In this document: piece after piece, positions 51,871-60,936 of the stretch
Layout of the letters: every line of letters begins with the position of its first letter
Numbering within the stretch: the stretch's first letter is position 1
Source: Companilactobacillus alimentarius DSM 20249
Lineage (GTDB): Bacteria; Bacillota; Bacilli; Lactobacillales; Lactobacillaceae
Length of the DNA stretch: 64,000 nucleotides
Assembly: GCF_002849895.1 (NCBI RefSeq)
Contig: NZ_CP018867.1
Span: forward strand, 186,001 to 250,000
Reading direction: 5' to 3'
Made by a program: the position numbers and the translations under genes
The notes under the pieces: model-generated
Seen by the model: only the letters and a program-made list of their open reading frames with translations
Database searches by the model: none
What the model was told of the DNA's origin: nothing

Positions 51871-52094
51871 TTATCCACAGGGAGTTAAGAGTAGTGAGAA
51901 CTTAACGTGTCGGTATATAGGAAAAACATCTTTGGTTTTCTAGCTGAAATTTTTAAGAGTAGGCTCAGACGTAACCCAGTACGTTATAACTGGAGAGTAT
52001 ATAATGTACTTTTGAGGTGTTTTTTACAAAAAACTTGGGTGGTACCGCGGAAAGATCTTTCGTCCCTTTTAATGGGGATGAAGGATCTTTTTTT
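51871..52094 (+). ncRNA. T-box leader controlling asnS
   Basis: The T-box sequence TGGGTGGTACCGCGG at 52036-52050 is the canonical antiterminator element. Stem I can start with GGGAGTTA (51880-51887) pairing with TAACCC (51972-51977) and continues as TGAG/CTCA. The terminator AAAGATCTTTCGTCCC/GGGGATGAAGGATCTTT follows at 52051-52094. AAC at 51973-51975 could be the asparagine specifier, but it overlaps the proposed stem so this is tentative. A -10 box TATACT (51865-51870) lies upstream. Uncharged tRNA-Asn is expected to raise asnS transcription. Confidence 0.88.
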
Positions 52095-52127
52095 GTATGC
52101 AGGATTCTAAAATTAAAGGAGAAGGTT

Positions 52128-53519
52128 ATGCAAAACGTTTTAGTTAAAGATCTATATAAAAAAGAATTTGCTGACGGTGACAAGATCACTGTTTCTGGTT
52201 GGATTCGGACAATCAGAGGTTCAAAGAGAGTCGGTTTTATCGAATTAAACGACGGTTCATTTTTCAAGAATGTTCAAGTAGTTATTACTAGTGACATGGA
52301 AAATTATGCTGAAGTAGTCAAATATCCTATCAGCACAACTATTAAAGTTGTCGGTGAATTAGCTTTGACACCTAAAGCACAACAACCATTCGAGATTCAC
52401 GCAACCGAAGTCATTGAGGAAGGTAGCTCCGACGCAGATTATCCATTGCAAAAGAAAGCTCACTCATATGAATTCATGAGAACAGTAGCTCATCTTCGTC
52501 CTAGAACTAACACATTCTATTCAGTATTCAGAATTCGTTCACTAGCAGCTTTTGCTATCCACGAATATCTTCAACACAATGACTTTGTTTACATCCACAC
52601 ACCAATCATCACTAGTTCCGATGCCGAAGGTGCTGGGGAAATGTTCCAAGTAACAACTCTTGATATGAACAATGTTCCTAAGACAGACGATGGCAAAGTT
52701 GACTACAGTGAAGATTTCTTTAGAAAAGAAACTAACCTAACAGTTAGTGGTCAACTAGAAGTTGAACCATTTGCTCTAGCCTTCAGAAATGTTTATACCT
52801 TTGGACCAACTTTTAGAGCTGAAAACTCCCATACAGGACGTCACGCTTCAGAATTTTGGATGATTGAACCAGAAATGGCCTTCGCCGATTTGAAAGATGA
52901 AATGGACTGTTCAGAAGAATTATTGAAGTATGTAATCAACTACGTGATGGATCATGCTAAAGAAGAATTAGACTTCTTGAATGAAAATGTTGATAACACA
53001 TTGATTGATCGCCTAAAGGCTACTGCCAATGAACAATTTGCTCATGTTACATATACAGACGCTATTGATATCTTGGAAAAGGCCACTGATGTTGAATTTG
53101 AAGTTAAACCATATTGGGGCTTAGACTTAGATTCTGAACATGAACGTTACCTATCAGAGAAAGTCTATAAGAAGCCTGTTTTCATTACTGACTATCCTAA
53201 AGACTTCAAGGCATTCTACATGCGCGCAAATGACGATGGTAAGACCGTTGCTGCAGCTGACTTATTGGTTCCAGAAATTGGTGAGTTGATCGGTGGGTCA
53301 CAACGTGAGGAACGTTTGGACAAACTAGAAAAGAGAATGGCCGAACTTGATATGAACGAAGAAGACTACAAGTGGTACTTAGAATTACGTAAGTACGGTG
53401 GTACAGTTCACTCAGGATTTGGTATTGGATTTGAAAGATTAGTAATGTATATCACAGGTATGGAAAATATCAGAGATGTCATCGCTTATCCAAGAACACC
53501 TGGTAACGCTGAATTTTAA
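52128..53519 (+). CDS. asnS: Asparaginyl-tRNA synthetase
   Basis: The 463-residue class IIb synthetase charges tRNA-Asn. It has an N-terminal OB-fold anticodon domain (about 15-105; [20 protein letters not shown]) and the catalytic domain with motif 2 [21 protein letters not shown], given here as [19 protein letters not shown], and motif 3 [15 protein letters not shown]. It ends [20 protein letters not shown], typical of AsnRS rather than AspRS. At 463 residues it is the longer, enterobacterial-like form, rather than the 430-residue form of bacilli. AAAGGAGAAGG precedes ATG 52128. A T-box leader precedes it, indicating response to asparagine supply. Confidence 0.94.
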   Translation: MQNVLVKDLYKKEFADGDKITVSGWIRTIRGSKRVGFIELNDGSFFKNVQVVITSDMENYAEVVKYPISTTIKVVGELALTPKAQQPFEIHATEVIEEGSSDADYPLQKKAHSYEFMRTVAHLRPRTNTFYSVFRIRSLAAFAIHEYLQHNDFVYIHTPIITSSDAEGAGEMFQVTTLDMNNVPKTDDGKVDYSEDFFRKETNLTVSGQLEVEPFALAFRNVYTFGPTFRAENSHTGRHASEFWMIEPEMAFADLKDEMDCSEELLKYVINYVMDHAKEELDFLNENVDNTLIDRLKATANEQFAHVTYTDAIDILEKATDVEFEVKPYWGLDLDSEHERYLSEKVYKKPVFITDYPKDFKAFYMRANDDGKTVAAADLLVPEIGELIGGSQREERLDKLEKRMAELDMNEEDYKWYLELRKYGGTVHSGFGIGFERLVMYITGMENIRDVIAYPRTPGNAEF

Positions 53520-53526
53520 GAGATAG

Positions 53527-53569
53527 AAAAAAGGAACTCAGAAATTAATTTTTCTGGGTTCTTTTTTAC
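53527..53569 (+). terminator. Terminator of asnS
   Basis: AAAAAAGGAACTCAGAAA pairs with TTTCTGGGTTCTTTTTT (one wobble), seven bases after the stop codon. Confidence 0.86.
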
Positions 53570-53686
53570 TTGCTTAATAATAAAATCTTTCATTCCTAAC
53601 TTTATTGTGGTTGATCTGCTGGCAAGGAAATTTTACGTAAGCCTTTAATTAAATAGTTATTTATTAAATACGTGTGTTACAATACT

Positions 53687-53705
53687 GCCTAAACTATGGT
53701 TTAAG
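53687..53705 (+). promoter_or_regulatory. MerR operator before merR gene
   Basis: GCCTAAACTATGGTTTAAG is an imperfect inverted repeat (TAAAC/GTTTA) 21 bases before the MerR-family start. Its reverse complement resembles the site at 54437. Confidence 0.6.
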
Positions 53706-53726
53706 TCAAGAAAGGGTTGAAATATT

Positions 53727-54236
53727 TTGCGATATTTAATTGGCGATGTTGCTAAGAAGTTGAATTTACCAACGTCTACTTTAAGATTTTATGATAAAAA
53801 TGGATTATTGCCATTCGTTGATCGTGATCAAGCTGGTCGACGTTCATTTAAAGATAATGATCTTAATTTTTTAGAAGTAATTAATTGTATGAAAAAATGT
53901 GGAATGACTATTAAAGAGATTCGTCATTTTATTAATCTTTGTATGAAAGGAGATATTACTCTTCAAGAAAGATATGATCTACTTAATAGCGAAGAAGAAT
54001 CAGTAAAGAGTCAAATTGAGAATTTACAAAATCAATTAGATTTTTTACATTATAAAATGTGGTATTTTAAAACCTCATTGCAAGCTGGTACTGAAGAGAT
54101 TCACATGGTCGATACAGATGAAGGTGAAAGGGTAAATCCTGATATTCATGAACAATATCAAGAGGCTCTATCAAAGTGTCAAGATATTAAGGAATTAATT
54201 GAATATCAAGAACAGTATCAATCAGAATATAAATAA
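53727..54236 (+). CDS. MerR-family regulator
   Basis: The 169-residue protein has an N-terminal MerR winged helix (about 1-75; IGDVAKKLNLPTSTLRFYDKN, given as VAKKLNLPTSTLRFYDKNG, with the GMTIKEIRHFINL second part) and a long coiled coil (about 80-120). There is no cluster of cysteines, so it is not a metal sensor of the classical type. It has a polar C-terminal extension (HMVDTDEGERVNPDI). TTG 53727 follows AAAGGGTTG. It lies upstream of a VOC protein and a quinone reductase gene whose promoter carries a matching site, so it probably regulates them and itself. Confidence 0.85.
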   Translation: MRYLIGDVAKKLNLPTSTLRFYDKNGLLPFVDRDQAGRRSFKDNDLNFLEVINCMKKCGMTIKEIRHFINLCMKGDITLQERYDLLNSEEESVKSQIENLQNQLDFLHYKMWYFKTSLQAGTEEIHMVDTDEGERVNPDIHEQYQEALSKCQDIKELIEYQEQYQSEYK

Positions 54237-54259
54237 ATAGATATTAAATCTTAACTAAT

Positions 54260-54298
54260 TCACTACCTAAGATACAAAAAATGGGTAGTGATTTTTTT
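54260..54298 (+). terminator. Terminator of the merR gene
   Basis: TCACTACC pairs with GGTAGTGA across a 16-base loop, followed by seven T residues. Confidence 0.78.
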
Positions 54299-54436
54299 AT
54301 GCAATCTTACAAGTTAAAGGTCATTATGCTTTTGTGTCTATTAGTGTTTGGTTAAATTTTACAATTTGTAGCTTTAAAAAATAAAATATTTAGTCAGAAT
54401 ACTTTATTTTATGTATTCGGTTATTAAACCTTTTGT

Positions 54437-54453
54437 CTTAAACTATTTTAGGC
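54437..54453 (+). promoter_or_regulatory. MerR operator before the VOC-reductase operon
   Basis: CTTAAACTATTTTAGGC corresponds to the reverse complement of the 53687 site with two bases less in the centre. It overlaps TTGTCT (54434-54439), a possible -35 box, as expected for MerR-type activation. Confidence 0.55.
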
Positions 54454-54477
54454 AGTTAAGAAAGAAGGAATTTCAAT

Positions 54478-54843
54478 ATGAACAACAATAATGTAAATTG
54501 GTTTGAAATTGGAACAGATCATCCTCAAGAAACGATGGACTTTTATGGAAAAATGTTTGGCTGGAAATTCCAAGAATATACAGATATGGAAAATGAATAC
54601 TATAATATTATTGAACCAGGTAATGAATATCCAACCGGTGGTATTTTGGGTACAGCCGGTAAAATTGCTGAATACTCGACATTCTATACCTTGGTAAGTG
54701 ATGTTGAAACGGCCATTAAGGCAGCCAAGGATAATGGAGCAAGGGTTATTTGGGGTCCAGTTACTGATAAGACAGGTTTAACATTTGCTAGATTGAATGA
54801 TAATACTGGGCATCAATTTGGAGTATTTTCAGCAGGCAAATAG
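54478..54843 (+). CDS. VOC (glyoxalase/bleomycin-resistance) family protein
   Basis: The 121-residue protein has the VOC fold, with NWFEIGTDHPQETMDFYGKM at the start and FYTLVSDVETAIKAAKDNGARV in the second half. Such proteins bind or modify small electrophiles, or act as resistance proteins. No metal-site pattern identifies glyoxalase I proper. AAGAAGGAATTTC precedes ATG 54478. It is 18 bases from the downstream reductase gene, and its promoter has the MerR site. Function in aldehyde or quinone defence is inferred. Confidence 0.85.
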   Translation: MNNNNVNWFEIGTDHPQETMDFYGKMFGWKFQEYTDMENEYYNIIEPGNEYPTGGILGTAGKIAEYSTFYTLVSDVETAIKAAKDNGARVIWGPVTDKTGLTFARLNDNTGHQFGVFSAGK

Positions 54844-54861
54844 AAAGGTGGTATTAATTTT

Positions 54862-55815
54862 ATGAAAGCAGTTGTCGTTTCTAAAGCTGGTGGTCCTGAG
54901 GTATTGGAATATAAAGAAGTTCCAACGCCAGAGGTAAAAGCTGGTTGGTCATTGGTAAAAATTAAAGGATTTGGAATTATTCACTCAGAAATTTTCACAC
55001 GTCAAGGTAAGTCCCCGTCTGTGAAATTTCCAAGGATTTTGGGTATTGAATGTGTCGGTGTTATTGAACAAACTAGCGATCCAAAACGTCTTCCAGTTGG
55101 TCAAAAGATTATCGCCATGAACGGTGAAATGGGACGAGATTTTGATGGAAGTTATGCAGAATATGCACTATTACCAAACAAAATAATTCATCCAGTAACA
55201 ACTAATATACCTTGGGAAGACTTAGCGGCCATTCCAGAAACCTTTCATACTGCTTATCGAGCATTATTGCAGCTTCAAATCGATAAGGCCAATTCATTAT
55301 TGATCCGTGGAGGAACTAGTGGTGTTGGAATAGCAGGCTTGAAGTTAGCTAAGGCAATGAACCCTGATATTAAAGTTTTTGGTACTTCAAGAAAAGAAGC
55401 TGCTAAAGAAGAGGTTCTTCAATTGGGTTATGATGGTTTTGTGTTGGATGACCATCAGAAGTTACAGATGAGTAAACAAGTGGATAGAATTTTTGATTTG
55501 GTTGGGGCTGCCACAGCTATAGACTCAATGAACAATTTGAAGCCGTTTGGTATTGCAAGTATCACTGGTGATATGGGTGGAATTTGGGATATTGAACATT
55601 TTGATCCAGTCACGAATATTCCAAATGATCGTTATATGACATCATTTGCTAGTTATGTAATTGACGAAGAACAATTAAATGATCTTTTGAAGTTGATTTC
55701 TGATAAAAAAATAGATGTTCATCCAGTTAAAGTATTTTCTTTAAAGCAATTACCAGAAGCACATGAATTTTTAGAAAATCAAACTAAACCAGGAAAAGTA
55801 GTTGTTTTGCCATAA
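54862..55815 (+). CDS. Zinc-independent quinone oxidoreductase (QOR-type MDR)
   Basis: The 317-residue MDR protein has no zinc-binding cysteine set and fits the quinone oxidoreductase branch. It has LGIECVGVIEQT, the dinucleotide motif LIRGGTSGVGIAGLKLA (near residue 155) and VFGTSRKEAAKEEVLQLGYD. It probably reduces quinones, enals or similar compounds with NADPH. GAAAGGTGG precedes ATG 54862. It is the second gene of the MerR-controlled unit. Confidence 0.87.
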   Translation: MKAVVVSKAGGPEVLEYKEVPTPEVKAGWSLVKIKGFGIIHSEIFTRQGKSPSVKFPRILGIECVGVIEQTSDPKRLPVGQKIIAMNGEMGRDFDGSYAEYALLPNKIIHPVTTNIPWEDLAAIPETFHTAYRALLQLQIDKANSLLIRGGTSGVGIAGLKLAKAMNPDIKVFGTSRKEAAKEEVLQLGYDGFVLDDHQKLQMSKQVDRIFDLVGAATAIDSMNNLKPFGIASITGDMGGIWDIEHFDPVTNIPNDRYMTSFASYVIDEEQLNDLLKLISDKKIDVHPVKVFSLKQLPEAHEFLENQTKPGKVVVLP

Positions 55816-55821
55816 AAAAAA

Positions 55822-55857
55822 TTCACAATCGTTATTAATTAGTCTAACGGCTGTGAA
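55822..55857. terminator. Bidirectional terminator
   Basis: TTCACA...CGTT pairs with AACG...TGTGAA around a 12-base loop, between the reductase gene and the convergent Lrp-type gene. Confidence 0.75.
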
Positions 55858-55864
55858 GTCTTAT

Positions 55865-56278
55865 TTAAATCAGTTCGGAAATAACATCCAAAACTTTGTA
55901 ATTGGCGTATTTATTTAATTTTTCTAAAAAATCATTTAATTCAGAACTGGAATGGAAAGCTCCATGAATCATATAATTCATTTCACCTGATATTTTGTAG
56001 TGATGACGAATGAAGTTTCTTTGAGAATGGATAAATTGTAGATATTTCTCGTGGCTATAATATTCCATTTGGGTTTCGATAAAAACTTGGTGGGTGTAGC
56101 CCATTTTATCTAAATTGACTTCAATTGTGTAACATTTGATAACACCTTCAGCTTCTAATTGCTCAATCCGAGTATTAACAGCAGGAGGAGTCATATTAAC
56201 GATTTTTGCTAGTTCAGTTTTAGTGATACGACAGTTACGGTTTAATTCTTTGAGTATTTTTTGATCAATATTGTCCAT
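55865..56278 (-). CDS. Lrp/AsnC-family regulator
   Basis: The 137-residue protein has an AsnC-type helix-turn-helix (about 1-60; ILKELNRNCRITKTELAKIV, then MTPPAVNTRIEQLEAEGVI) and a C-terminal RAM (AsnC ligand) domain (about 65-137). These regulators usually respond to amino acids. The target is not clear, but the ABC transporter operon starts 265 bases away in the opposite direction, so this gene could control it. A GGAGAAACA SD precedes the ATG. The effector is unknown. Confidence 0.85.
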   Translation of the reverse strand: MDNIDQKILKELNRNCRITKTELAKIVNMTPPAVNTRIEQLEAEGVIKCYTIEVNLDKMGYTHQVFIETQMEYYSHEKYLQFIHSQRNFIRHHYKISGEMNYMIHGAFHSSSELNDFLEKLNKYANYKVLDVISELI

Positions 56279-56364
56279 GTTGTTTCTCCCATTAATATAA
56301 CTATACTATATGATAAGTTTTTTATAAAAATGAAATGTTTGATTATATCAATTGTTACAGGGTA

Positions 56365-56471
56365 AACGTTCATCCTACAAAGGTTTTCTCTTTAAATCAA
56401 ATTCTTGACTGTAACGTTCATGTATAGTTTATGCTTTATAAATTGATGGGTTACAAATATCAAAGTATAAC
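56365..56471 (+). promoter_or_regulatory. Promoter region of the compatible-solute transporter
   Basis: TTGATG (56443-56448) and TATAAC (56466-56471) have a 17-base spacer. AACGTTCAT occurs at 56365-56373 and again at 56413-56421, a direct repeat 48 bases apart that could be regulator sites. Confidence 0.5.
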
Positions 56472-56542
56472 TGTGCTAATTTTTTGTTTAAAAGTCGGAA
56501 TATATTTATTATTAAGGTAAGTTAAAAGAGAGGGGAAACAAA

Positions 56543-57472
56543 TTGATAACTTATAAGGGTGTCGGAATGAAATATGGTCAAAATACCATTTTGAATGATA
56601 TCAATTTGACCATCAATGATGGAGAATTATTTGTACTAGTTGGGCCTAGTGGTAGTGGTAAGACGACGCTTTTGAGAATGTTAAATCAATTAACGATTCC
56701 TACTAGTGGGGATGTTTACTTCTCTGGCAAAAGAATCAAGGATTACGATGTTCAACAATTGCGACTAGATACGGGTTATGTTTTACAAGATAGTAGTCTG
56801 TTTCCTAATCTAAGCGTTGAAGATAATATTGCTATTCAATTAGAACAAAAAGGTGTTACAAGAGCTAAACGGCGCAAACGGGCTGCTGAATTATTAAAAT
56901 CAGTTGACCTTGATCCGGTTAAGTACGCTAAGAGAATGCCGGATGAATTATCTGGTGGTCAACAACAGCGTGTGGCAATTATTCGAGCCTTAGCGACCGA
57001 ACCGAGTTTGGTTCTGATGGATGAATCATTCAGCGCTTTGGACCCGGTGTTACGACTTAAGTCACAAGATCTTGTTTTGAAATTGCATAAAGAATTTAAA
57101 ACGACAATTGTTTTTGTGACGCATGATATGCAAGAAGCATTACGGATGGGCCAGAGGATTGCCGCCTTGAATCAAGGAAAGATTCAACAGATTGGAACAC
57201 CACATGACATTATGCAAAATCCTGCCAATGATTTTGTTAAGAACTTTTTTGGCTCTAAAACGCCGCATTGGTGGAGTATGGATTTCTTGGTGGGCTCGGA
57301 AATGTTGACTCAAGTTAATGATAAAGATCTCCCTCAAATCAACAAATTTAGCGATTTAGTTGACAAATTAAAACAAGTTCCTGAATTGAAATTTCAGTAT
57401 CAGGATAAAAACTACGTTATAACGACGACGCAATTACTAGAATATTTTCAAAAAGAGGGGGGTAATCAATAA
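56543..57472 (+). CDS. Glycine betaine/carnitine/choline-type ABC transporter ATPase
   Basis: The 309-residue protein is an OpuC/ProV-type ATPase. Walker A is GPSGSGKTT (about residue 35), the signature is LSGGQQQRVAIIRA and Walker B is LVLMDESFSALD. The tail after residue 235 is short and lacks the two CBS domains that end OpuCA and ProV, so the ionic-strength switch of those proteins may be absent. TTG 56543 follows AGAGGGG. Its stop overlaps the start of the permease gene by one base. It probably powers uptake of a quaternary amine osmoprotectant. Confidence 0.88.
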   Translation: MITYKGVGMKYGQNTILNDINLTINDGELFVLVGPSGSGKTTLLRMLNQLTIPTSGDVYFSGKRIKDYDVQQLRLDTGYVLQDSSLFPNLSVEDNIAIQLEQKGVTRAKRRKRAAELLKSVDLDPVKYAKRMPDELSGGQQQRVAIIRALATEPSLVLMDESFSALDPVLRLKSQDLVLKLHKEFKTTIVFVTHDMQEALRMGQRIAALNQGKIQQIGTPHDIMQNPANDFVKNFFGSKTPHWWSMDFLVGSEMLTQVNDKDLPQINKFSDLVDKLKQVPELKFQYQDKNYVITTTQLLEYFQKEGGNQ

Positions 57473-59001
57473 TGCAAATGTTAATGCAAACGATGGTCAG
57501 TCAGCGTGCTGAAATTTTAAAATCGTTATATCAACACATTGAGATCTCCTTTATTTCTTTGTTGATTGCTATGTTAATTGCGATTCCAGTGGCAATCTTG
57601 TTACGAAATCACCGTCGATTTGGTGAGATTGGGTTACAAATAGCTGGAATCATTCAAACAATTCCTAGTTTAGCTTTATTAGGACTGTTGATTCCTATTG
57701 TCGGAATTGGAACGGTACCTGCGGTAGTCGCTTTGACAATGTATGCAATTATGCCACTGTATCAGAATACTTATTCCGGATTGACGAATATTGATCCTAA
57801 TTTGGAAGAAGCTGCTGTAGCCTTTGGATTATCGAAGTGGAAACGACTGCAACGTTTAGAGTTTCCTTTAGCTTTACCGATGATTATTTCAGGAATTAGA
57901 ATTGCCTTAGTTATGATTATTGGTACGGCAACATTAGCTGCCTTTATCGGTGCCGGTGGTCTGGGTGATTATATTATGTTGGGAATTCAACAGAATAATA
58001 ATTACTACTTAGTTATCGGTGGTGTTTTGTCAGCTTTACTAGCTTTTATTTTCAGTGGTTTGTTGAAGTATATGGGTTCATCGAAGAAACGAATTTACAC
58101 TGGTGGCGTTGTGATTTTGGTGCTTTTGTTAGGATTGGGCGGTAGTAAAATTTATCAAGCCGTTAAACCTCAACCAGTTCAAATAACGATTGCCGGTAAA
58201 TTAGGCAGCGAGCCTGAGATTCTAATGAATATGTATAAAGACTTGATTCAAAAGGATAATCCGAATACCGAAATAACTTTGAAACCAAACTTTGGTGGAA
58301 CCTCATTCCTATATAAAGCCTTGAAGCGAAATCAAGTTGACATTTATCCAGAATTTACTGGTACTGTTTTGGAGTCATTAGTAAAGTACGATAAAAAGAC
58401 TCCTAAAGACCCTAAAAAGATTTATCATATTGCTAAAGATGAATTGGCCACAAAAGAAAATATGCGTTTCTTGACGCCAATGAAGTATGAGAATGGTTAT
58501 GATTTAGCAGTTACTAAAGAATTTTCAGAGAAATATCATGTTACTAAATTAAGTGATCTAGAGCGTGTCAATGACAAAGTCAAGGCCGCTTTTGATCCTG
58601 ATTTCTCTAACCAAGCGGATGGATACTTAGGATTGAAGAAAAAGTATAATCTTGATTTTGCCCAAGTAACACGAATGGAGCCAACCTTACGTTATAAGGC
58701 GATTGCTAATAAGAAGGTTAACTTAGTCGATGGTTATACGACCGATCCACAAGTTGAACAGTATAATTTGGTAGTCTTAAAGGATGACAAGCACTTCTTC
58801 CCACCTTATCAAGGAGCACCATTGATGAATGAGAAGTTTGCTAAAGATAATCCTGGTATTGTGAAGAGTTTGAATCGTTTAGGCGGTAAGATCTCGACTG
58901 AGGATATGCAAGATATGAATTACCAAGTGACCGTCAAAAATAAGAAGGCAAGTGTTGTAGCACATAATTATTTGGTTAAAAAAGGTTTGTTAGACAAATA
59001 A
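57472..59001 (+). CDS. Fused permease and substrate-binding protein for compatible solutes
   Basis: The 509-residue protein fuses a six-helix permease (about 1-225; IIQTIPSLALLGLLIPIVGI and AAVAFGLSKWKRLQRLEFPL carry the binding-protein-dependent transport motif) to an OpuAC/OsmF-type substrate-binding domain (about 232-509; ITIAGKLGSEPEILMNMYKD). Such fusions are typical of OpuC-like transporters in lactic acid bacteria. The binding domain faces outward after the last helix. ATG 57472 overlaps the ATPase stop codon, with GGGGGG-TAATC before it. Substrate (betaine, carnitine or choline) is not fixed. Confidence 0.9.
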   Translation: MQMLMQTMVSQRAEILKSLYQHIEISFISLLIAMLIAIPVAILLRNHRRFGEIGLQIAGIIQTIPSLALLGLLIPIVGIGTVPAVVALTMYAIMPLYQNTYSGLTNIDPNLEEAAVAFGLSKWKRLQRLEFPLALPMIISGIRIALVMIIGTATLAAFIGAGGLGDYIMLGIQQNNNYYLVIGGVLSALLAFIFSGLLKYMGSSKKRIYTGGVVILVLLLGLGGSKIYQAVKPQPVQITIAGKLGSEPEILMNMYKDLIQKDNPNTEITLKPNFGGTSFLYKALKRNQVDIYPEFTGTVLESLVKYDKKTPKDPKKIYHIAKDELATKENMRFLTPMKYENGYDLAVTKEFSEKYHVTKLSDLERVNDKVKAAFDPDFSNQADGYLGLKKKYNLDFAQVTRMEPTLRYKAIANKKVNLVDGYTTDPQVEQYNLVVLKDDKHFFPPYQGAPLMNEKFAKDNPGIVKSLNRLGGKISTEDMQDMNYQVTVKNKKASVVAHNYLVKKGLLDK

Positions 59002-59009
59002 GAATATAG

Positions 59010-59059
59010 AAAAAAGTCGATATAACAATGATTTCATAATTGTTATATCGACTTTTTTT
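59010..59059. terminator. Bidirectional terminator
   Basis: AAAAAGTCGATATAACAA pairs with TTGTTATATCGACTTTTT across a short loop, with T-runs after it. It separates the transporter operon from the convergent SemiSWEET gene. Confidence 0.9.
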
Positions 59060-59073
59060 ATTTAATAATTTTT

Positions 59074-59352
59074 CTAACTGAAACTAAATACAGCGGTGAT
59101 AAATGTTGCTGCACCAAGAAAAATTCCGGGAACATTAGCCCAAACTATTGGCCAATCTTTTTCCTTTTTCATCAAACCATAGGCTGTCCAAATTGTACAG
59201 TTGATAAAGGCAACGAGTGGTTGGATGGGATTTCCCTTACTGCCTGATAGGTTGGAGATAATCTGTGGGATATAAGAAACGTACATTAGAACAGACATAG
59301 CGCTAGCAATTGTCCCGATTCTTTCTACTTTTTCTGGATTGATTCTCCGCAA
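59074..59352 (-). CDS. SemiSWEET (PQ-loop) sugar transporter
   Basis: The 92-residue protein has three helices and a PQ-loop motif: YVSYIPQIISNLSGSKGNPIQPLV shows the PQ, and INCTIWTAYGLMKKEKDW the second half. SemiSWEETs work as dimers and move sugars down a gradient. I start at TTG 59352, with AAAGGAAG eight bases upstream, giving the usual family length; the longer frame to 59445 adds a basic non-conserved stretch. It stands alone before ackA in the same direction. Confidence 0.85.
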   Translation of the reverse strand: MRRINPEKVERIGTIASAMSVLMYVSYIPQIISNLSGSKGNPIQPLVAFINCTIWTAYGLMKKEKDWPIVWANVPGIFLGAATFITAVFSFS

Positions 59353-59542
59353 ATTAATTAACTTCCTTTCATTCCTCACAGCTTTTTTTGTCTTCAGGTA
59401 ATTGTTGGACAAAGTCGTTATTGTTGAACAAGACTTCTGTGCCAAACGACCGTATATACAACCTAAATCAGACGATTTGTCTTGTCAATCAAGACACTGT
59501 TTCATGAAACAATTGTGAAGAATTTGAAGCGGAAGTTAAAAA

Positions 59543-60727
59543 TTATTTTTCTAAAGAAGCAACTTGTCTAACCATCATCAATTCTTCGTCGGTTGGAATC
59601 AAAAGAACTTTGATAGCTGAGTCAGGATTACTGATGAGACCTTCTTGAGCAGCTTCGTTTAATTTGTCATCAATTTTTACGTTAAAAATTGATAGTTCTT
59701 CGATGATTTGTTTTCTCAGCCAAGCGTTGTTCTCGGCAATACCACCAGCAAAGACCAAAGCGTCAGCTTGATGCAATTCAGTTAAGAAACTTCCGGCGTA
59801 TTTGACGACACGGTTAACAAAGATGTCGATAGCCAACTTAGCTTGTTTATTAGTGGATTCTTGAGACTTGATGTCACGCATATCGGAGGAAAATTCAGAA
59901 ATACCCAGAAGACCGGATTTTTGATTGAAAATATCTAAGACTTCGTTAGGATCTTGAAGTTTCAATTGTTTCATCAAATAAGGAACTAAAGCGGGATCAA
60001 TGTCACCCGAACGTGTTCCCATAGTGACACCATTTAGTGGCGTGAATCCCATTGAGGTATCAAATGCTTTCCCATTTTTAACTGCGGCTAGTGAAGCACC
60101 GCTGCCTAAGTGCATTGTGACTAAATTGAGTTTTTCTTGGGACTTGTTTAGTAGTTCAGCGGCACGACTGGTTAAATAACTGTGGGAAATACCGTGTTCT
60201 CCGTAGCGACGGATCTGATATTTCTGAGTTAATTCATAAGGCAAACTGTAGATGGCGTTTTTTTCAGGCAGGTCGGTGAAGAATTGACTGTCAAAGACGG
60301 CATACTGTTTAACATTAGGAAGGGTTTGGGCCATAGCTTTGATACCCTTGGCTTCCATAGGATTGTGTAGTGGGGCAAAGTTACTTAATTGTTGGATTTG
60401 TTTCAATACCTCTGGTGTAATTTCAACGGCATGTTTAAAGACTTGTCCTCCAGCAACGACTCGATGAGCTACAGCGGTGATTTCAGAGAGATTCTTGATA
60501 ATGTTGCGTTTTTGTAACTCGGTGAAAACCATTTGTGAGGCTTGACCTTGAGTTAATTTGTCTTTGGTAATTTCATCTTTTTTACCAGCATATTTAATCT
60601 TGAATAGAGAATTTGGAGCATCTATTCTTTCCACGGTACCACTGGCAAGGATTTTTTCGGAAGGCATTTCGAACAACTTCCATTTTAAAGATGAGCTACC
60701 AGCGTTGACGACCAATGTTTTTTGCAT
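59543..60727 (-). CDS. ackA: Acetate kinase
   Basis: The 394-residue enzyme interconverts acetyl phosphate and ADP with acetate and ATP. Conserved segments are LVVNAGSSSLKWKLFEMP at the start, AVAHRVVAGGQVF, VFDSQFFTDLPEKNAIYSLP, GEHGISHSYL and MGFTPLNGVTMGTRSGDIDP, and ALVFAGGIAENN near the C-terminus. Length is typical. It has its own promoter region; no pta gene is adjacent. In lactobacilli it yields ATP from acetyl phosphate in mixed-acid metabolism. ATG 60727 has a modest SD (AAGAGTGG). Confidence 0.94.
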   Translation of the reverse strand: MQKTLVVNAGSSSLKWKLFEMPSEKILASGTVERIDAPNSLFKIKYAGKKDEITKDKLTQGQASQMVFTELQKRNIIKNLSEITAVAHRVVAGGQVFKHAVEITPEVLKQIQQLSNFAPLHNPMEAKGIKAMAQTLPNVKQYAVFDSQFFTDLPEKNAIYSLPYELTQKYQIRRYGEHGISHSYLTSRAAELLNKSQEKLNLVTMHLGSGASLAAVKNGKAFDTSMGFTPLNGVTMGTRSGDIDPALVPYLMKQLKLQDPNEVLDIFNQKSGLLGISEFSSDMRDIKSQESTNKQAKLAIDIFVNRVVKYAGSFLTELHQADALVFAGGIAENNAWLRKQIIEELSIFNVKIDDKLNEAAQEGLISNPDSAIKVLLIPTDEELMMVRQVASLEK

Positions 60728-60936
60728 TACAAAACCACTCTTTTCTTTGAATTGAGATACTTATCATTAAATATGGTATATAAATAGTCCAGTCATTGCA
60801 ACAATTGTTCGATGATGGGTTTAAATACTTGTAGAAAAATATTGACTTATGTTGATAGCATATTTCGTGCGTAATTTACTGGAATTTAATAATATTAGAT
60901 TATAAATATTATTAAGGAAAGTTACGAGGTGGAATA

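Noticed and set aside
51907..52110. Open frame inside the T-box leader
   Set aside because: The sequence is the structured leader RNA; the frame has no SD and overlaps the terminator.
52017..52127. N-terminal extension of asnS
   Set aside because: It runs through the T-box antiterminator and terminator. ATG 52128 has the SD and fits the family start.
59353..59445. Extended start of the SemiSWEET gene
   Set aside because: The added 31 residues are basic and not typical of the family; TTG 59352 has a better-spaced SD and gives normal length.
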